Shown: positions 1 through 7,395 of the stretch, piece after piece
Position numbering within the stretch: the first letter of the stretch is position 1
Layout of the letters: each line of letters starts with the position of its first letter
Assembly: GCF_023952475.1 (NCBI RefSeq)
Contig: NZ_JALHRX010000017.1
Location: 62,001 to 126,000 of the forward strand
DNA length: 64,000 nt
Direction: 5' to 3'
Source of the DNA: Cupriavidus sp. WGlv3
GTDB taxonomy: Bacteria > Pseudomonadota > Gammaproteobacteria > Burkholderiales > Burkholderiaceae
The notes under the pieces: model-generated
Told to the model about the DNA's origin: nothing
Databases searched by the model: none
What the model saw: the letters and a program-made list of their open reading frames with translations, nothing else
Program-made: the position numbers and the translations under genes

Positions 1-1
1 C

Positions 2-634
2 ATCCCAATCGCGCCGCAACTGACAACGACCGGAGCGCCTGGCGAGTTGCTGAGACGCCGCCCCGACCTGATCGTCGCCGAGCGTCGGCTGGCGGCTGCC
101 AACGCGCGCATCGGCGTCGCCATGGCGGAGTACTATCCGAAGTTCTCGCTCGGCGGCCTGCTGGGCAGTGCCACCTCGTTGGGTGCCGGAAGCCTGTTCG
201 GCAGCGGCGCCAGCCAGTTTGCCGGCGTGCTCGGCCTGCGCTGGCGCCTGTTCGATTTCGGCCGCATCGATGCGCAAATCGACCAGGCCAGGGGCCAAGA
301 GGCAGAGATGCTCGCCGCGTACCGGCTCGCCGTGCTGCGCGCCGCGGAAGACGTGGAAAACGCCTTCTCTGCGCTGGTCAAGCGCGAGGAGCAGGCGGCC
401 GTGCTCGCGCAAGGCGTGGACTCGCTTGGCCGCGCCCGGAATGCTTCGTTTGCCGCCTACCAGAAAGGCGTCGTCAGCCTGATCGAAGTCTTGCAAGCCG
501 ATGACAGCCTGTTGCGCGCGTCAGATGCGCGCGCGCAGGTGCAAGCGGAGGCGGCGCGCGCGGCCGTCGCGGCATTCAAGGCGCTGGGCGGTGGCTGGCA
601 GCCGGACGAATCGGCAGCCGTTGCCAGCAACTAG
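2..634 (+). CDS. Outer-membrane efflux protein, NodT/OprM-type, 3' part
   Basis: The reading frame is open from the left edge, so this is the C-terminal ~210 residues of a longer gene (family members are about 470-500 aa). The visible part carries the hallmarks of the second repeat of TolC-like outer-membrane factors: the PxxLLRRRPDL motif just inside the edge, a glycine/serine-rich beta segment, and the long alpha-helical run ending with a YQKGVVSLIEVLQAD-type motif. Such proteins form the trimeric outer-membrane channel of RND tripartite exporters or heavy-metal/drug pumps. The partner pump should lie to the left of the window. The RND pair at 31-35.6 kb has no outer-membrane gene of its own, but that is too distant to suggest a link. 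Family assignment is firm; substrate is unknown. Confidence 0.9.
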   Translation: MPIAPQLTTTGAPGELLRRRPDLIVAERRLAAANARIGVAMAEYYPKFSLGGLLGSATSLGAGSLFGSGASQFAGVLGLRWRLFDFGRIDAQIDQARGQEAEMLAAYRLAVLRAAEDVENAFSALVKREEQAAVLAQGVDSLGRARNASFAAYQKGVVSLIEVLQADDSLLRASDARAQVQAEAARAAVAAFKALGGGWQPDESAAVASN

Positions 635-685
635 CCCGCATACGGCAGCGGATCCCCGCGCAACGCACTCCGCCTTGGCTGCGGG

Positions 686-1987
686 TCACAGCGACTTCAG
701 ATACTCCGCCAGGTCGGCAATATCCTGGCTGCTCAGCCCCAGTCCCCGCTTGGTGTTGTAGGTCGTCACGACATCCGACAAAGTCGCCGCGGAGCCGTCA
801 TGGAAATAAGGAGGGTGTTGCCATGCCCCCTTGAGCGGCGTGGTCCGGTATTGCTTGGTTGCGGAGCGCGAGGCATAGCTTGGGCTCTCGGGTTCCGCCA
901 TCGAGTCGGCGGGCGGGTGAAGGAGCGAGTTGGCATCGGTAAATGCCGGGCCACTATGGCATGTGGCGCACCGGCCCGCGCCTTCGAAGAGAGCCTTGCC
1001 CCGCAGTGCCGCCACAGGGTTGAAACTGCCAGCCGGTGGCGGCGGAGCGCCCAGGGACAGCTGATACGCTTGCAGGGCCGGAAGCTTGCTGGTGACAAGG
1101 TCCACCGAGCCGTTCGTGATGGAGATATTCAGGCGCGGTTCGGATACGGAGCCAAGGCCGCCCATCTGGGAGACGGCGACATACCGGTTCCAGTACATGA
1201 TGTCTTCGCCATCGCCGGTAAAGGTAATGCGATGAATGCCGGCCAGCCCGAAGGCGGGCGGTATCACGACCGGCTTGCTGAGGCCGTCGATATTGTTGCG
1301 AGGGTCATACTTGCCTGCCCCCCAGGCGTTGAGGACCTTTTTCATGGCCTCGTCAATGGCCGGGGACAGCGCGATGATGGCGCCGGGATTGAGATCCCGG
1401 TTGGGCCATCCGTCCAGCCGCTTGCCGATGCCCGGCGCGAACGAGTTGTCCACCGTCGAATGACAGAGCGCGCAGGTAGTGCCGACGCGGGTCAGCCTGT
1501 CGACCCCATTGACGGTCTCGACGGTCCCCTGGAGGCCGACGACCGCGTTCAGTTTCAGCAGCGCCACCGTCGTAGCCGGGCTCTTGAGGTCGATCGTGCC
1601 ATTGCGGATCCCGTTTGCGATAGCCTCGGGCAAGGCCTCGGCGTCCACCTTGAGGCCGACGGAGAATGCGGTCAAGGGATCCACCGAGCTGGCGATGACC
1701 TCGTGCATCCTCAGCTGATCGGTCCACTTCGCTTCGTCCCCGAAGGTGTCGAAGCGAAAGATCTGCTTGCCCTGCTCGACCAGGGCCTTCTGCGCCGCTT
1801 CCGTGCTGGCCGCATCCGTTCCTCCCCCTCCAGAACTGCCGCCACATGCCGCGGCCGCCCCCACTGCGGCTGCCGTGATCAGTGCATTGGCCAGCCTCCG
1901 TCCAGCCATCTGCTGCCTCGCTGGCTGCCGCAGCGGTACCGGCTGCACTTCCGTTTCAGGTGTCAGTGCGGAGAGTTGCTTTTTCAT
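686..1987 (-). CDS. Di-heme cytochrome c / cytochrome-c-peroxidase-like lipoprotein
   Basis: A 433-aa exported protein with two CxxCH heme c sites (about residues 172-176 and 340-344). The C-terminal third resembles the di-heme peroxidase/MauG superfamily (GKALFEG..CATCH, then TTPLKGAW...FHDGS and a terminal LAEYLKSL helix). The N-terminus has a basic stretch, a short hydrophobic segment and a lipobox-like AAAC followed by a Ser/Gly linker, suggesting a periplasmic lipoprotein. I chose the start at 1987 because an AAGGA ribosome site lies 8 nt upstream; an in-frame ATG at 2020 lacks one. It is divergent from an ECF sigma factor, and both genes are preceded by a TGTCACC...CGTCTAA motif, so the sigma factor probably drives it. 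Peroxidase activity is inferred, not shown. Confidence 0.85.
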   Translation of the reverse strand: MKKQLSALTPETEVQPVPLRQPARQQMAGRRLANALITAAAVGAAAACGGSSGGGGTDAASTEAAQKALVEQGKQIFRFDTFGDEAKWTDQLRMHEVIASSVDPLTAFSVGLKVDAEALPEAIANGIRNGTIDLKSPATTVALLKLNAVVGLQGTVETVNGVDRLTRVGTTCALCHSTVDNSFAPGIGKRLDGWPNRDLNPGAIIALSPAIDEAMKKVLNAWGAGKYDPRNNIDGLSKPVVIPPAFGLAGIHRITFTGDGEDIMYWNRYVAVSQMGGLGSVSEPRLNISITNGSVDLVTSKLPALQAYQLSLGAPPPPAGSFNPVAALRGKALFEGAGRCATCHSGPAFTDANSLLHPPADSMAEPESPSYASRSATKQYRTTPLKGAWQHPPYFHDGSAATLSDVVTTYNTKRGLGLSSQDIADLAEYLKSL

Positions 1988-2083
1988 GATCGACGTCCTT
2001 GTCAGGATGAGATGCGGCAACTGAAATAAAACAACCGACAGGTCTCCGACGGCAGTCGCTCGAATTTGTCCGTTGCATAGGCG

Positions 2084-2113
2084 TTAGACGTTGGCAGACG
2101 CCGGTAGGTGACA
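2084..2113 (-). promoter_or_regulatory. Candidate ECF-sigma promoter of the di-heme cytochrome gene
   Basis: Read on the minus strand, TGTCACC (2113-2107) is followed after 16 nt by CGTCTAA (2090-2084). The same two boxes with a 15-nt spacer precede the divergent ECF sigma gene. Short conserved boxes with a CGTC-type -10 are known for some ECF sigma groups. A start near 2077 would give a leader of about 90 nt. It is called from sequence identity between the two sites only. Confidence 0.6.
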
Positions 2114-2225
2114 CGAGGCCTGGGCCACATTGCGATGGGTCGTGGCTGCGTGCATTTGCCTATGATTGCTGACGCGTGGTTCGGCCCCAGGCGAGGGACG
2201 GCAGACGGGTATGCGCCCAGTCGAC

Positions 2226-2254
2226 TGTCACCTTTTGGTAGCTGTGCCGTCTAA
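2226..2254 (+). promoter_or_regulatory. Candidate autoregulatory ECF-sigma promoter
   Basis: TGTCACC (2226-2232), 15-nt spacer, CGTCTAA (2248-2254). Transcription starting near 2262 would leave a leader of about 25 nt containing the AAAGGAG ribosome site of the sigma gene. The match to the site upstream of the divergent cytochrome gene (7 of 7 plus 7 of 7 bases) suggests that the sigma factor activates both genes. Confidence 0.6.
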
Positions 2255-2287
2255 TGATCTGCAACGGGAAAGGAGCCAGATCTCCAA

Positions 2288-3022
2288 ATGGACAAGAACC
2301 GGGATCTCAGGCCGCCCATGCCGTCTGGCGCCAATGCCACCACAGACGCCGAACTGGTTGCCAGCGCCCGCGCCGGCGCCGCGTCTGCCTTCGAGGCCAT
2401 CATGCGGCGCAACAACCGTCTGTTGTTCCGTACGGCCCGTGGCGTGGTTGCGGACGATGCCGAAGCCCAGGATGTCGTGCAGGAAACCTACCTGCGCGCC
2501 TTTACCAGCCTGGATTCGTTTCGCGGCGAGGCCGCGCTGAGCACCTGGCTGGCACGCATTGCCATCAATGTCGCCCTGACTGCGCAGCGCAAGAGACGCC
2601 GGCTCTTCCAGATCGAAGCCCGGAGCGAAGAGGAAGATCTTCCTGGCGGACTTTTACAGGAGAACATGATGTCCTTCCGCGCCGCTGACGACGAATCACC
2701 TGAAGCCATGGCCGAACGCGGCCAGGTGCGGGAACTGCTGCAGCTTGCGGTCGAAAAGTTGCCGCCGATCTACCGCTGCGTGTTCATCCTGCGGGCCGTT
2801 GAAGACATGAGCGTAGAGGAAACGGCTTATTGCCTTGGCGTTAGCGGCGACGTGGTCAAGACGCGCTTCCTGCGGGCCCGCATGATGCTGCGCGAATCCT
2901 TGGCCGCAGAGGTAAGGCCCTATCTGCAGGGCACGTTCAGTTTTGCCGGCGCGCGTTGCGATGCGGTGGTCAATCACGTGTTCACCGCCCTTGGCGAGCG
3001 CGGGCTGGTCCGATCGCAATGA
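2288..3022 (+). CDS. ECF-family RNA polymerase sigma factor
   Basis: A 244-aa sigma-70-family protein of the extracytoplasmic-function type. Region 2 is clear at about residues 20-110 (ELVASARAGAASAFEAIMRRNNR, DVVQETYLRAF, FRGEAALSTWLARIAINVA) and region 4 at about 145-205 (LPPIYRCVFILRAVEDMSVEETAYCLGVSGDVVKTRFLRAR). A short C-terminal tail with FAGARCDAVV follows, as seen in some ECF groups. AAAGGAG lies about 12 nt before the ATG. No anti-sigma gene is adjacent: the next genes are a small exported protein and a VWA protein. Control may therefore be transcriptional or by a distant anti-sigma factor. The promoter motif shared with the divergent cytochrome gene makes that gene the likely target. 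Confidence 0.93.
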   Translation: MDKNRDLRPPMPSGANATTDAELVASARAGAASAFEAIMRRNNRLLFRTARGVVADDAEAQDVVQETYLRAFTSLDSFRGEAALSTWLARIAINVALTAQRKRRRLFQIEARSEEEDLPGGLLQENMMSFRAADDESPEAMAERGQVRELLQLAVEKLPPIYRCVFILRAVEDMSVEETAYCLGVSGDVVKTRFLRARMMLRESLAAEVRPYLQGTFSFAGARCDAVVNHVFTALGERGLVRSQ

Positions 3023-3327
3023 CGACCAGGCGGCCTGTCTTGGGCAGATTCCCCAGACCGTGAAAGGGCCAGCCCCATGCCGTTGATGGCGAGTCGGGGC
3101 TTCTTAAGTAATGAAACATTGCCCCGCCCGTGCCATGCCCTCGGAGTGACGCCGGCCCATCCGGGTCTTTGGCTTTGCGAATCCGGCCTAGTATGGAAGT
3201 GGTATGGCTCGGTGTATTGGGGTGGGTATGCTCAGGCACGATCCATGGAATATGCTGCAGCGCGAGCGGGAACAGCTGGGCGCCAGAAGCATGCCCTGGC
3301 GAACTTGATGACGATCTGGAGACTGCC
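3023..3327. other. Intergenic stretch, no gene seen
   Basis: About 305 bp between the sigma factor and the small exported protein. A frame open upstream of 3328 is continuous with the small gene but has neither a ribosome site nor a plausible signal sequence, so I leave it out. No convincing terminator was found. A weak TTGGCT/TAGTAT pair near 3169-3194 could be a promoter, but its spacing of 14 is poor. Confidence 0.4.
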
Positions 3328-3597
3328 GTGAAAAAGCTGGCCTTCGTTGCCGCCCTTTCGCTAAGCGTTGTGGCCCTGGCGCAGGGCGGTCGTTACGGCT
3401 CGCCTCCAACGCCAGGGACCGACACTGGCAGGCGCGCGGAACCTTCGGCGCAGGCTGCCAGCGATGCCGCCGGCCAGGGTGCGAAAAAGGCAGACAGCAA
3501 GGTTGACCGCAGTCCGGGGCGTGCTGGCAACAACCAAGGCGCATCTGCCGCAGCAACGCACAGGCACCCTGCTTCGGCACCCGAGAGTCGGCCTTGA
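3328..3597 (+). CDS. Small exported protein of unknown function
   Basis: An 89-aa product starting with GTG at 3328, with GGAG about 6 nt upstream. Residues 1-20 form a good Sec signal peptide (KK, then a hydrophobic LAFVAALSLSVVALA, with likely cleavage after ALA). The mature part is about 70 residues, low in complexity and rich in Gly, Ala, Ser, Lys and Arg, without cysteines or a recognisable domain. An upstream in-frame ATG (3130) would bury the signal peptide inside the protein, so it was rejected. The gene ends 18 bp from the convergent VWA gene. I do not recognise a family. Periplasmic location is the only functional statement I can support. Confidence 0.6.
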   Translation: MKKLAFVAALSLSVVALAQGGRYGSPPTPGTDTGRRAEPSAQAASDAAGQGAKKADSKVDRSPGRAGNNQGASAAATHRHPASAPESRP

Positions 3598-3615
3598 TGT
3601 GCTGAGGGGTTATGG

Positions 3616-4677
3616 TCACCGCCGGAACCACAGCAATGACAGACTACAAGCAGCGATCAGCAGCACAACTGACGTCCCGGCCAGCAAAGAACTGATTTCG
3701 GTCTGCCTGCGTTCGAGCGCGAAACGGGCGCTAAGCTGCCGATATACCCGCGTCAGATCCGCGGCCGAGCCGGCCAGGAAGTACTCGCCAGCAGTCAGCG
3801 TCGCGACCGTGCGCAAAGTCGGCTCATCGAGTTGCATGAAGGAGGACTGGGTCGACACCTCTTGGCCGTGCGGGGTACCGTAGCCTACGGTATAGACGCG
3901 AACCCCACGCTGGGCAGCCATGCGCGCGGCGTCTAGCGGATCTGGCCCAGTGGTCCGGCGGCCATCGCTGAGCAGGATTACCACTCCGTGCCGATAAGAG
4001 CCGGGCATCGTCGGTGGCTGTTCCAGTTCGCGCTTGCGAACGGCGTCCGCCGCAGCAGCTTCAGACCGCGTTCTTCCACCAGGTCCCGGAGCTAAGGTCT
4101 CGCCGCGGAAAAGGATAGCTTCCAGGTCGATGCCATCATCGTCGGGAAACAATACCGCCAGGGCCTGGATCAGTCCGCTGCCTGTCGCCGTGCCGTGTTG
4201 GAGTTGGAAGCGATCGATCGCATCGAGCATATCCTGACGATTGTCGGTTGGAGGCTGTACTACGGTGGCCGTGGCGGCAAACGAGACAATGCCCAGACGC
4301 ACGCTTGCAGGCAGTCCGATGACCAGATCTCGTGCGGCCTGCTGCGCGGCACTGATCCGATTGGGCGCCACGTCGGTTGAATTCATGCTGAGGGAGGTAT
4401 CGACAGCCAGTACCACTGTGATGATGTCTGACGGCAGGGTGATGGTCGCGGCAGGACGGGCGCACGCCAGCAGGGCCGCCCCCAACGCCAAGAGAAAAAG
4501 CACCGGCGGGATGTGACGCCGAAGGCGTAGGCTGTGCCCCAACGCGGCGCGCGGCAGAGCAAGACTGCCGTACAACAGAGCAGCTTTCTTGCGCCGTGCC
4601 ATCAGGTAGAGGTAAGCACCTGCTAGCAAAGGGAGAAAGCACAACAGCCAGAGCAATTGCGGCCAGAGAAACTGCAT
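3616..4677 (-). CDS. VWA-domain membrane protein (BatA-like)
   Basis: A 353-aa protein. An N-terminal membrane part (PQLLWLLCFLPLLAGAYLYLMARRKK, then a second helix around PPVLFLLALGAALLACA) is followed by a von Willebrand A domain with an intact MIDAS motif (AVDTSLSMNSTDV) and later VVILLSDG. A C-terminal helix (SSLLAGTSVVLLIAACSLSLLWF) anchors the end. This layout matches BatA/aerotolerance-type proteins, which usually sit in operons with a MoxR ATPase, a DUF58 protein and BatB. None is present here. The start at 4677 is preferred because GGAG sits 6 nt upstream; ATGs at 4689 and 4737 are alternatives. It probably acts in the inner membrane with the VWA domain in the periplasm, but its partners are unknown. 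Confidence 0.85.
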   Translation of the reverse strand: MQFLWPQLLWLLCFLPLLAGAYLYLMARRKKAALLYGSLALPRAALGHSLRLRRHIPPVLFLLALGAALLACARPAATITLPSDIITVVLAVDTSLSMNSTDVAPNRISAAQQAARDLVIGLPASVRLGIVSFAATATVVQPPTDNRQDMLDAIDRFQLQHGTATGSGLIQALAVLFPDDDGIDLEAILFRGETLAPGPGGRTRSEAAAADAVRKRELEQPPTMPGSYRHGVVILLSDGRRTTGPDPLDAARMAAQRGVRVYTVGYGTPHGQEVSTQSSFMQLDEPTLRTVATLTAGEYFLAGSAADLTRVYRQLSARFALERRQTEISSLLAGTSVVLLIAACSLSLLWFRR

Positions 4678-5334
4678 GCCGTACTCCATGGCGCGTTGAT
4701 AAAGCGATGATACTGCAGGCTTATGCGCCAGGAACAATGAGAATGTTTTCCGATCGGCAACGAAATGCGCACGAAAGGAAACTTACCGCACACGGAGTTC
4801 CGGCCTCTTCCCACCGTTTGTCGCGATAGCATTTTTTCGACAATCGCTTCGCCCGGTGCCGGCGCGAGTTCGCAAGGGTCCATGCCGCGTGCTGTGGGGC
4901 GCGGGCAAGCGGAACCGGGTCGGCAGATCGTTCAGGCTTTTAGCGGCGCACGGCCAGCCTCGGGACGCTTCTCCAGCACGATTGGCGCGACGAATAACGG
5001 GACCGCCATCGAGGCGGCATGCCGGGCGCATTGCTGCGCGCAGGGAAACGCTGAAAGCGCAGTTACGAATCTACTGCCGCATCGCCACGGCGCCTAACCT
5101 GCTAAGTATCGGCGTCCGGGCCGATCCAGTGGAGAGCACCATGTACCGTTACCGCTTCTGCATTTCTTTTGTCGGCTGGATTTCCATGGCAACCCTCAAT
5201 ATCGGGCTGGCGCTCGCGCTCTGCCGCAGCGGCGTGATCTGACCGGTCCCGCCGGTGTGACCGCCGCGCCGGACGCTTCCTGCGGCCGGCAACGCGCATG
5301 CCATGGGCTCCCGCCAGCTTGCGCAGTACGCGTA
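4678..5334. other. Long intergenic region with one possible micro-ORF
   Basis: About 650 bp between the VWA gene and the nitroreductase gene. The only coding signal I can support is a 33-codon membrane ORF at 5141-5242, listed separately. Longer frames on both strands lack ribosome sites and recognisable sequence and look like GC-driven open frames. No tRNA, repeat or clear terminator was found. Confidence 0.4.
5141..5242 (+). CDS. Possible 33-aa single-helix membrane peptide
   Basis: An ATG at 5141 is preceded by GGAG at a spacing of 6. The peptide is MYRYRFCISF..., then one hydrophobic helix (about residues 7-28, including GWISMATLNIGLALAL) and a short polar tail (CRSGVI). The composition is typical of bacterial small membrane proteins and sits in an otherwise empty region. 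There is no homology that I recognise and no neighbour in the same direction. It could be chance in a GC-rich genome, so confidence is low. Confidence 0.35.
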   Translation: MYRYRFCISFVGWISMATLNIGLALALCRSGVI

Positions 5335-6024
5335 TCAGCCAGTCACGAACGAGACGAACTCGTCCAGCTCCAGCTTGCTGAGATCCATGTTGTTCTCCGG
5401 CATGCTGTTGTCCGCATAGCCCAGCGACATGCCGGCCACGATCATCTCCTCGCCGGTAATGCGAAGGCCTTCGCGAAGCACTGCTGATTGCAGCGACCAG
5501 ATCTGCTGCGGACAGGTATCCAACCCCCGCGCGCGCGCGGCCAGCATGATGTTCTGCAGAAAGCAGCCATAGCAGATGAAGCTGGCCCATTCCAGGCGCC
5601 GGTCCATGGTGAAGATCAGCCCCACCGGCGCATCAAAGAAGCGGAACTGCCGTTCGACGTCGCGCCGGCGCCCGACGATATCGCTCCTCTGAACGCCCTG
5701 CGCATCGCCCAGCATGCCGCGAAACGTATTGAAGCGCGAGGAAAACGGCGCCGGCAGTTCCTTGGGAAAGAACGGGTACTCGGGCGCAAGTTCCGTGGGC
5801 GCGGCGCGATACGCCTCGACCGCCGCTGCCGTGATCTTGTCGCGCGCCGCTCCGGTCAGCACATAGCAGCGCCAGGGCTGGGTATTGCTGGAACTCGGCG
5901 CGTATTTCGCGACGGACAGGATGTCCCTGACCGTCTCGACCGGTACCGGCCGGTCAAGGAAGCCGCGCTTGCTGTGGCGTCCGCGGATCAGCGCTTCCGT
6001 CAATTGGATTGCCTCCATCTTCAT
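5335..6024 (-). CDS. Nitroreductase-family flavoprotein
   Basis: A 229-aa member of the FMN-dependent nitroreductase superfamily. Visible hallmarks are the N-terminal RHSKRGFLDRPV (FMN phosphate contact), YAPSSSNTQPWRCYVLTG, the central RLEWASFICYGCFLQNIMLAARARGLDTCPQ helix, and the late GEEMIVAGMSLGYAD segment. These proteins reduce nitro groups, quinones or related acceptors with NAD(P)H. Two starts are possible: ATG 6024, with GGAG only 2 nt away, or ATG 6018, with GGAG at 8 nt; the latter fits better and removes only MK. The gene is divergent from the maleylacetate-reductase-like operon over a 250-bp shared region, so it may belong to the same aromatic-degradation island. Substrate unknown. 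Confidence 0.9.
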   Translation of the reverse strand: MKMEAIQLTEALIRGRHSKRGFLDRPVPVETVRDILSVAKYAPSSSNTQPWRCYVLTGAARDKITAAAVEAYRAAPTELAPEYPFFPKELPAPFSSRFNTFRGMLGDAQGVQRSDIVGRRRDVERQFRFFDAPVGLIFTMDRRLEWASFICYGCFLQNIMLAARARGLDTCPQQIWSLQSAVLREGLRITGEEMIVAGMSLGYADNSMPENNMDLSKLELDEFVSFVTG

Positions 6025-6230
6025 GTCTCCGTTCTAGTGGTGGGGTCGCTACGCTGGAAACGATCATAGATATCTCCCCTGCCTTGTGAAGACGGCAAGC
6101 CTGGAAAGCTCCGTCCGGAAACCACGAACGACCAGCGCCTGTCCGCGCAGCTCCGGCGTCCAGATTCCTGAACGCTGCGTTGCGCAATCTCGCGCGCACG
6201 CGCGCGGCCGATTGGCCTATCTTCCTACAC

Positions 6231-6249
6231 GGATCAGAACCCCCGATCC
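6231..6249 (+). promoter_or_regulatory. Candidate LysR-type operator
   Basis: GGATC-N9-GATCC forms a perfect short inverted repeat containing ATC-N9-GAT and T-N11-A, the classic LysR-regulator box. It sits about 28 bp before the start codon of the first gene of the four-gene operon, closer than the usual -65 position. It is thus either an additional (-35/-10 proximal) subsite or coincidence. The LysR gene at 12812-13723 is the obvious candidate regulator. Confidence 0.35.
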
Positions 6250-6276
6250 CATACGAAAACACGGTGGAGATGTGGA

Positions 6277-7395
6277 ATGAACCAGTTGAAATGCCTGCCG
6301 CAGGAAGAGATTGTCTGGGGACTCGACGTGCTGAAGACCGTCGCAGCGACCATGGGGAACTACGGCATCCGCCGCCCGATCACGTTCACCGTCGAGTTCC
6401 TTGACGCCGTGAACCGCGAGCACCTGCAGCCTGCCATTGGCGACAGCGTAGGCACCTTCACCGGCCTGCCGCCGCACGTTCCCGATTTCGCCGTGCAGGA
6501 CGGGCTGCGCGCCTGCATCGGGGCCCGTGCCGAATCGATCATCGCGCTCGGCGGCGGCTCCGTGCTCGACGCCGCCAAGGCGGTCTCTCACCTGCATTTC
6601 CAGCAGACCGGCCGCTACCTGCCGATTGCGGCGATTCCGACCACGCTCTCGGGTTCGGAGTTCTCCCACTACTTCGGCGTGACCGAGACCGACGGCCCGC
6701 TCAAGTTCAAGCGCAGCCACGCCGTCCGCGAAACCACGCCGAGGCTGGTGGTGCTCGATCCGCGGATGATCGTCGACACCCCGCGCATGCTGCTGCTGAG
6801 CTCGGCCATCAAGGGCATCGACCATGCCGTGGAAGGCATGCGCCGGGTCGACGTGGATCACCCTCACGCCATCCTCGCCGCCAGGGGCGTGGAGCGCTTC
6901 CTGGCCGTGCTCGAGAAGTGGCCGCGCAAGCTCGAAACGCGCGAGGCTATTGCGGGCGGCCTGGTGTCGACCGACGACCTGCTGCAGCTTCAGCTCGCCG
7001 CGTGGCAGTGCTATTTCTATCCCGCTTCGGTGATCTACGGCCTGAGCCATCGCATCGGGCATATTCTCGGCGGGACCTTCGGCGTCCCGCACAGCCTGAC
7101 ATCCTGCATTGCGCTGGCGCCCGTCATCCGCGCCTGCGCCGGTGCCTATGGCCGCAAGCTCGAGATTTTCTCCCTGGACCGTGGCAGCCACACGCCCGCC
7201 GCCTTCCTCGCCAACCGCATCGAAGCAGCCGTGGACACGCTGCAACTGCCGAGCCGGCTCGGCGAGCTCGATTTCGACCGGGCCCGGCTGCCGGAGATGG
7301 CGGCGCTGCTCAGGCAGAACTATCCCGCCGAAGTGAGCGACCTTGGCGACAACGCAGGCACCAGGCTGGATGCATTGCTGGAGAGTCTGTGGTAA
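6277..7395 (+). CDS. Iron-containing alcohol dehydrogenase, maleylacetate-reductase-like
   Basis: A 372-aa protein of the group III Fe-ADH fold. It has the ALGGGSVLDAAKAV nucleotide motif (about residue 90), AIPTTLSGSEFSHYFGVTE, GIDHAVEGM, and GLSHRIGHILGGTFGVPHS near residue 260. The GSE...GVTE and HILGG.F..PH blocks are those of maleylacetate reductases (PcpE/LinF/TftE type). The usual metal-ligand Asp before HA(I/V)EG aligns with Lys, as far as I can align by eye; maleylacetate reductases also vary there. Maleylacetate reductase makes 3-oxoadipate with NAD(P)H, the last step of hydroquinone breakdown. It is first in an operon: its TAA overlaps the ATG of the amidase gene. GGTGGAG precedes the start. 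Confidence 0.85.
   Translation: MNQLKCLPQEEIVWGLDVLKTVAATMGNYGIRRPITFTVEFLDAVNREHLQPAIGDSVGTFTGLPPHVPDFAVQDGLRACIGARAESIIALGGGSVLDAAKAVSHLHFQQTGRYLPIAAIPTTLSGSEFSHYFGVTETDGPLKFKRSHAVRETTPRLVVLDPRMIVDTPRMLLLSSAIKGIDHAVEGMRRVDVDHPHAILAARGVERFLAVLEKWPRKLETREAIAGGLVSTDDLLQLQLAAWQCYFYPASVIYGLSHRIGHILGGTFGVPHSLTSCIALAPVIRACAGAYGRKLEIFSLDRGSHTPAAFLANRIEAAVDTLQLPSRLGELDFDRARLPEMAALLRQNYPAEVSDLGDNAGTRLDALLESLW

Noticed and set aside
3130..3327. An upstream extension of the small exported protein.
   Set aside because: It would bury a clear signal peptide inside the protein and has no ribosome site; GTG 3328 has one.
6918..7394. An upstream extension of the amidase frame giving a 623-aa protein.
   Set aside because: It overlaps the Fe-ADH gene completely, and the ATG at 7395 with TAATG coupling fits the family length.
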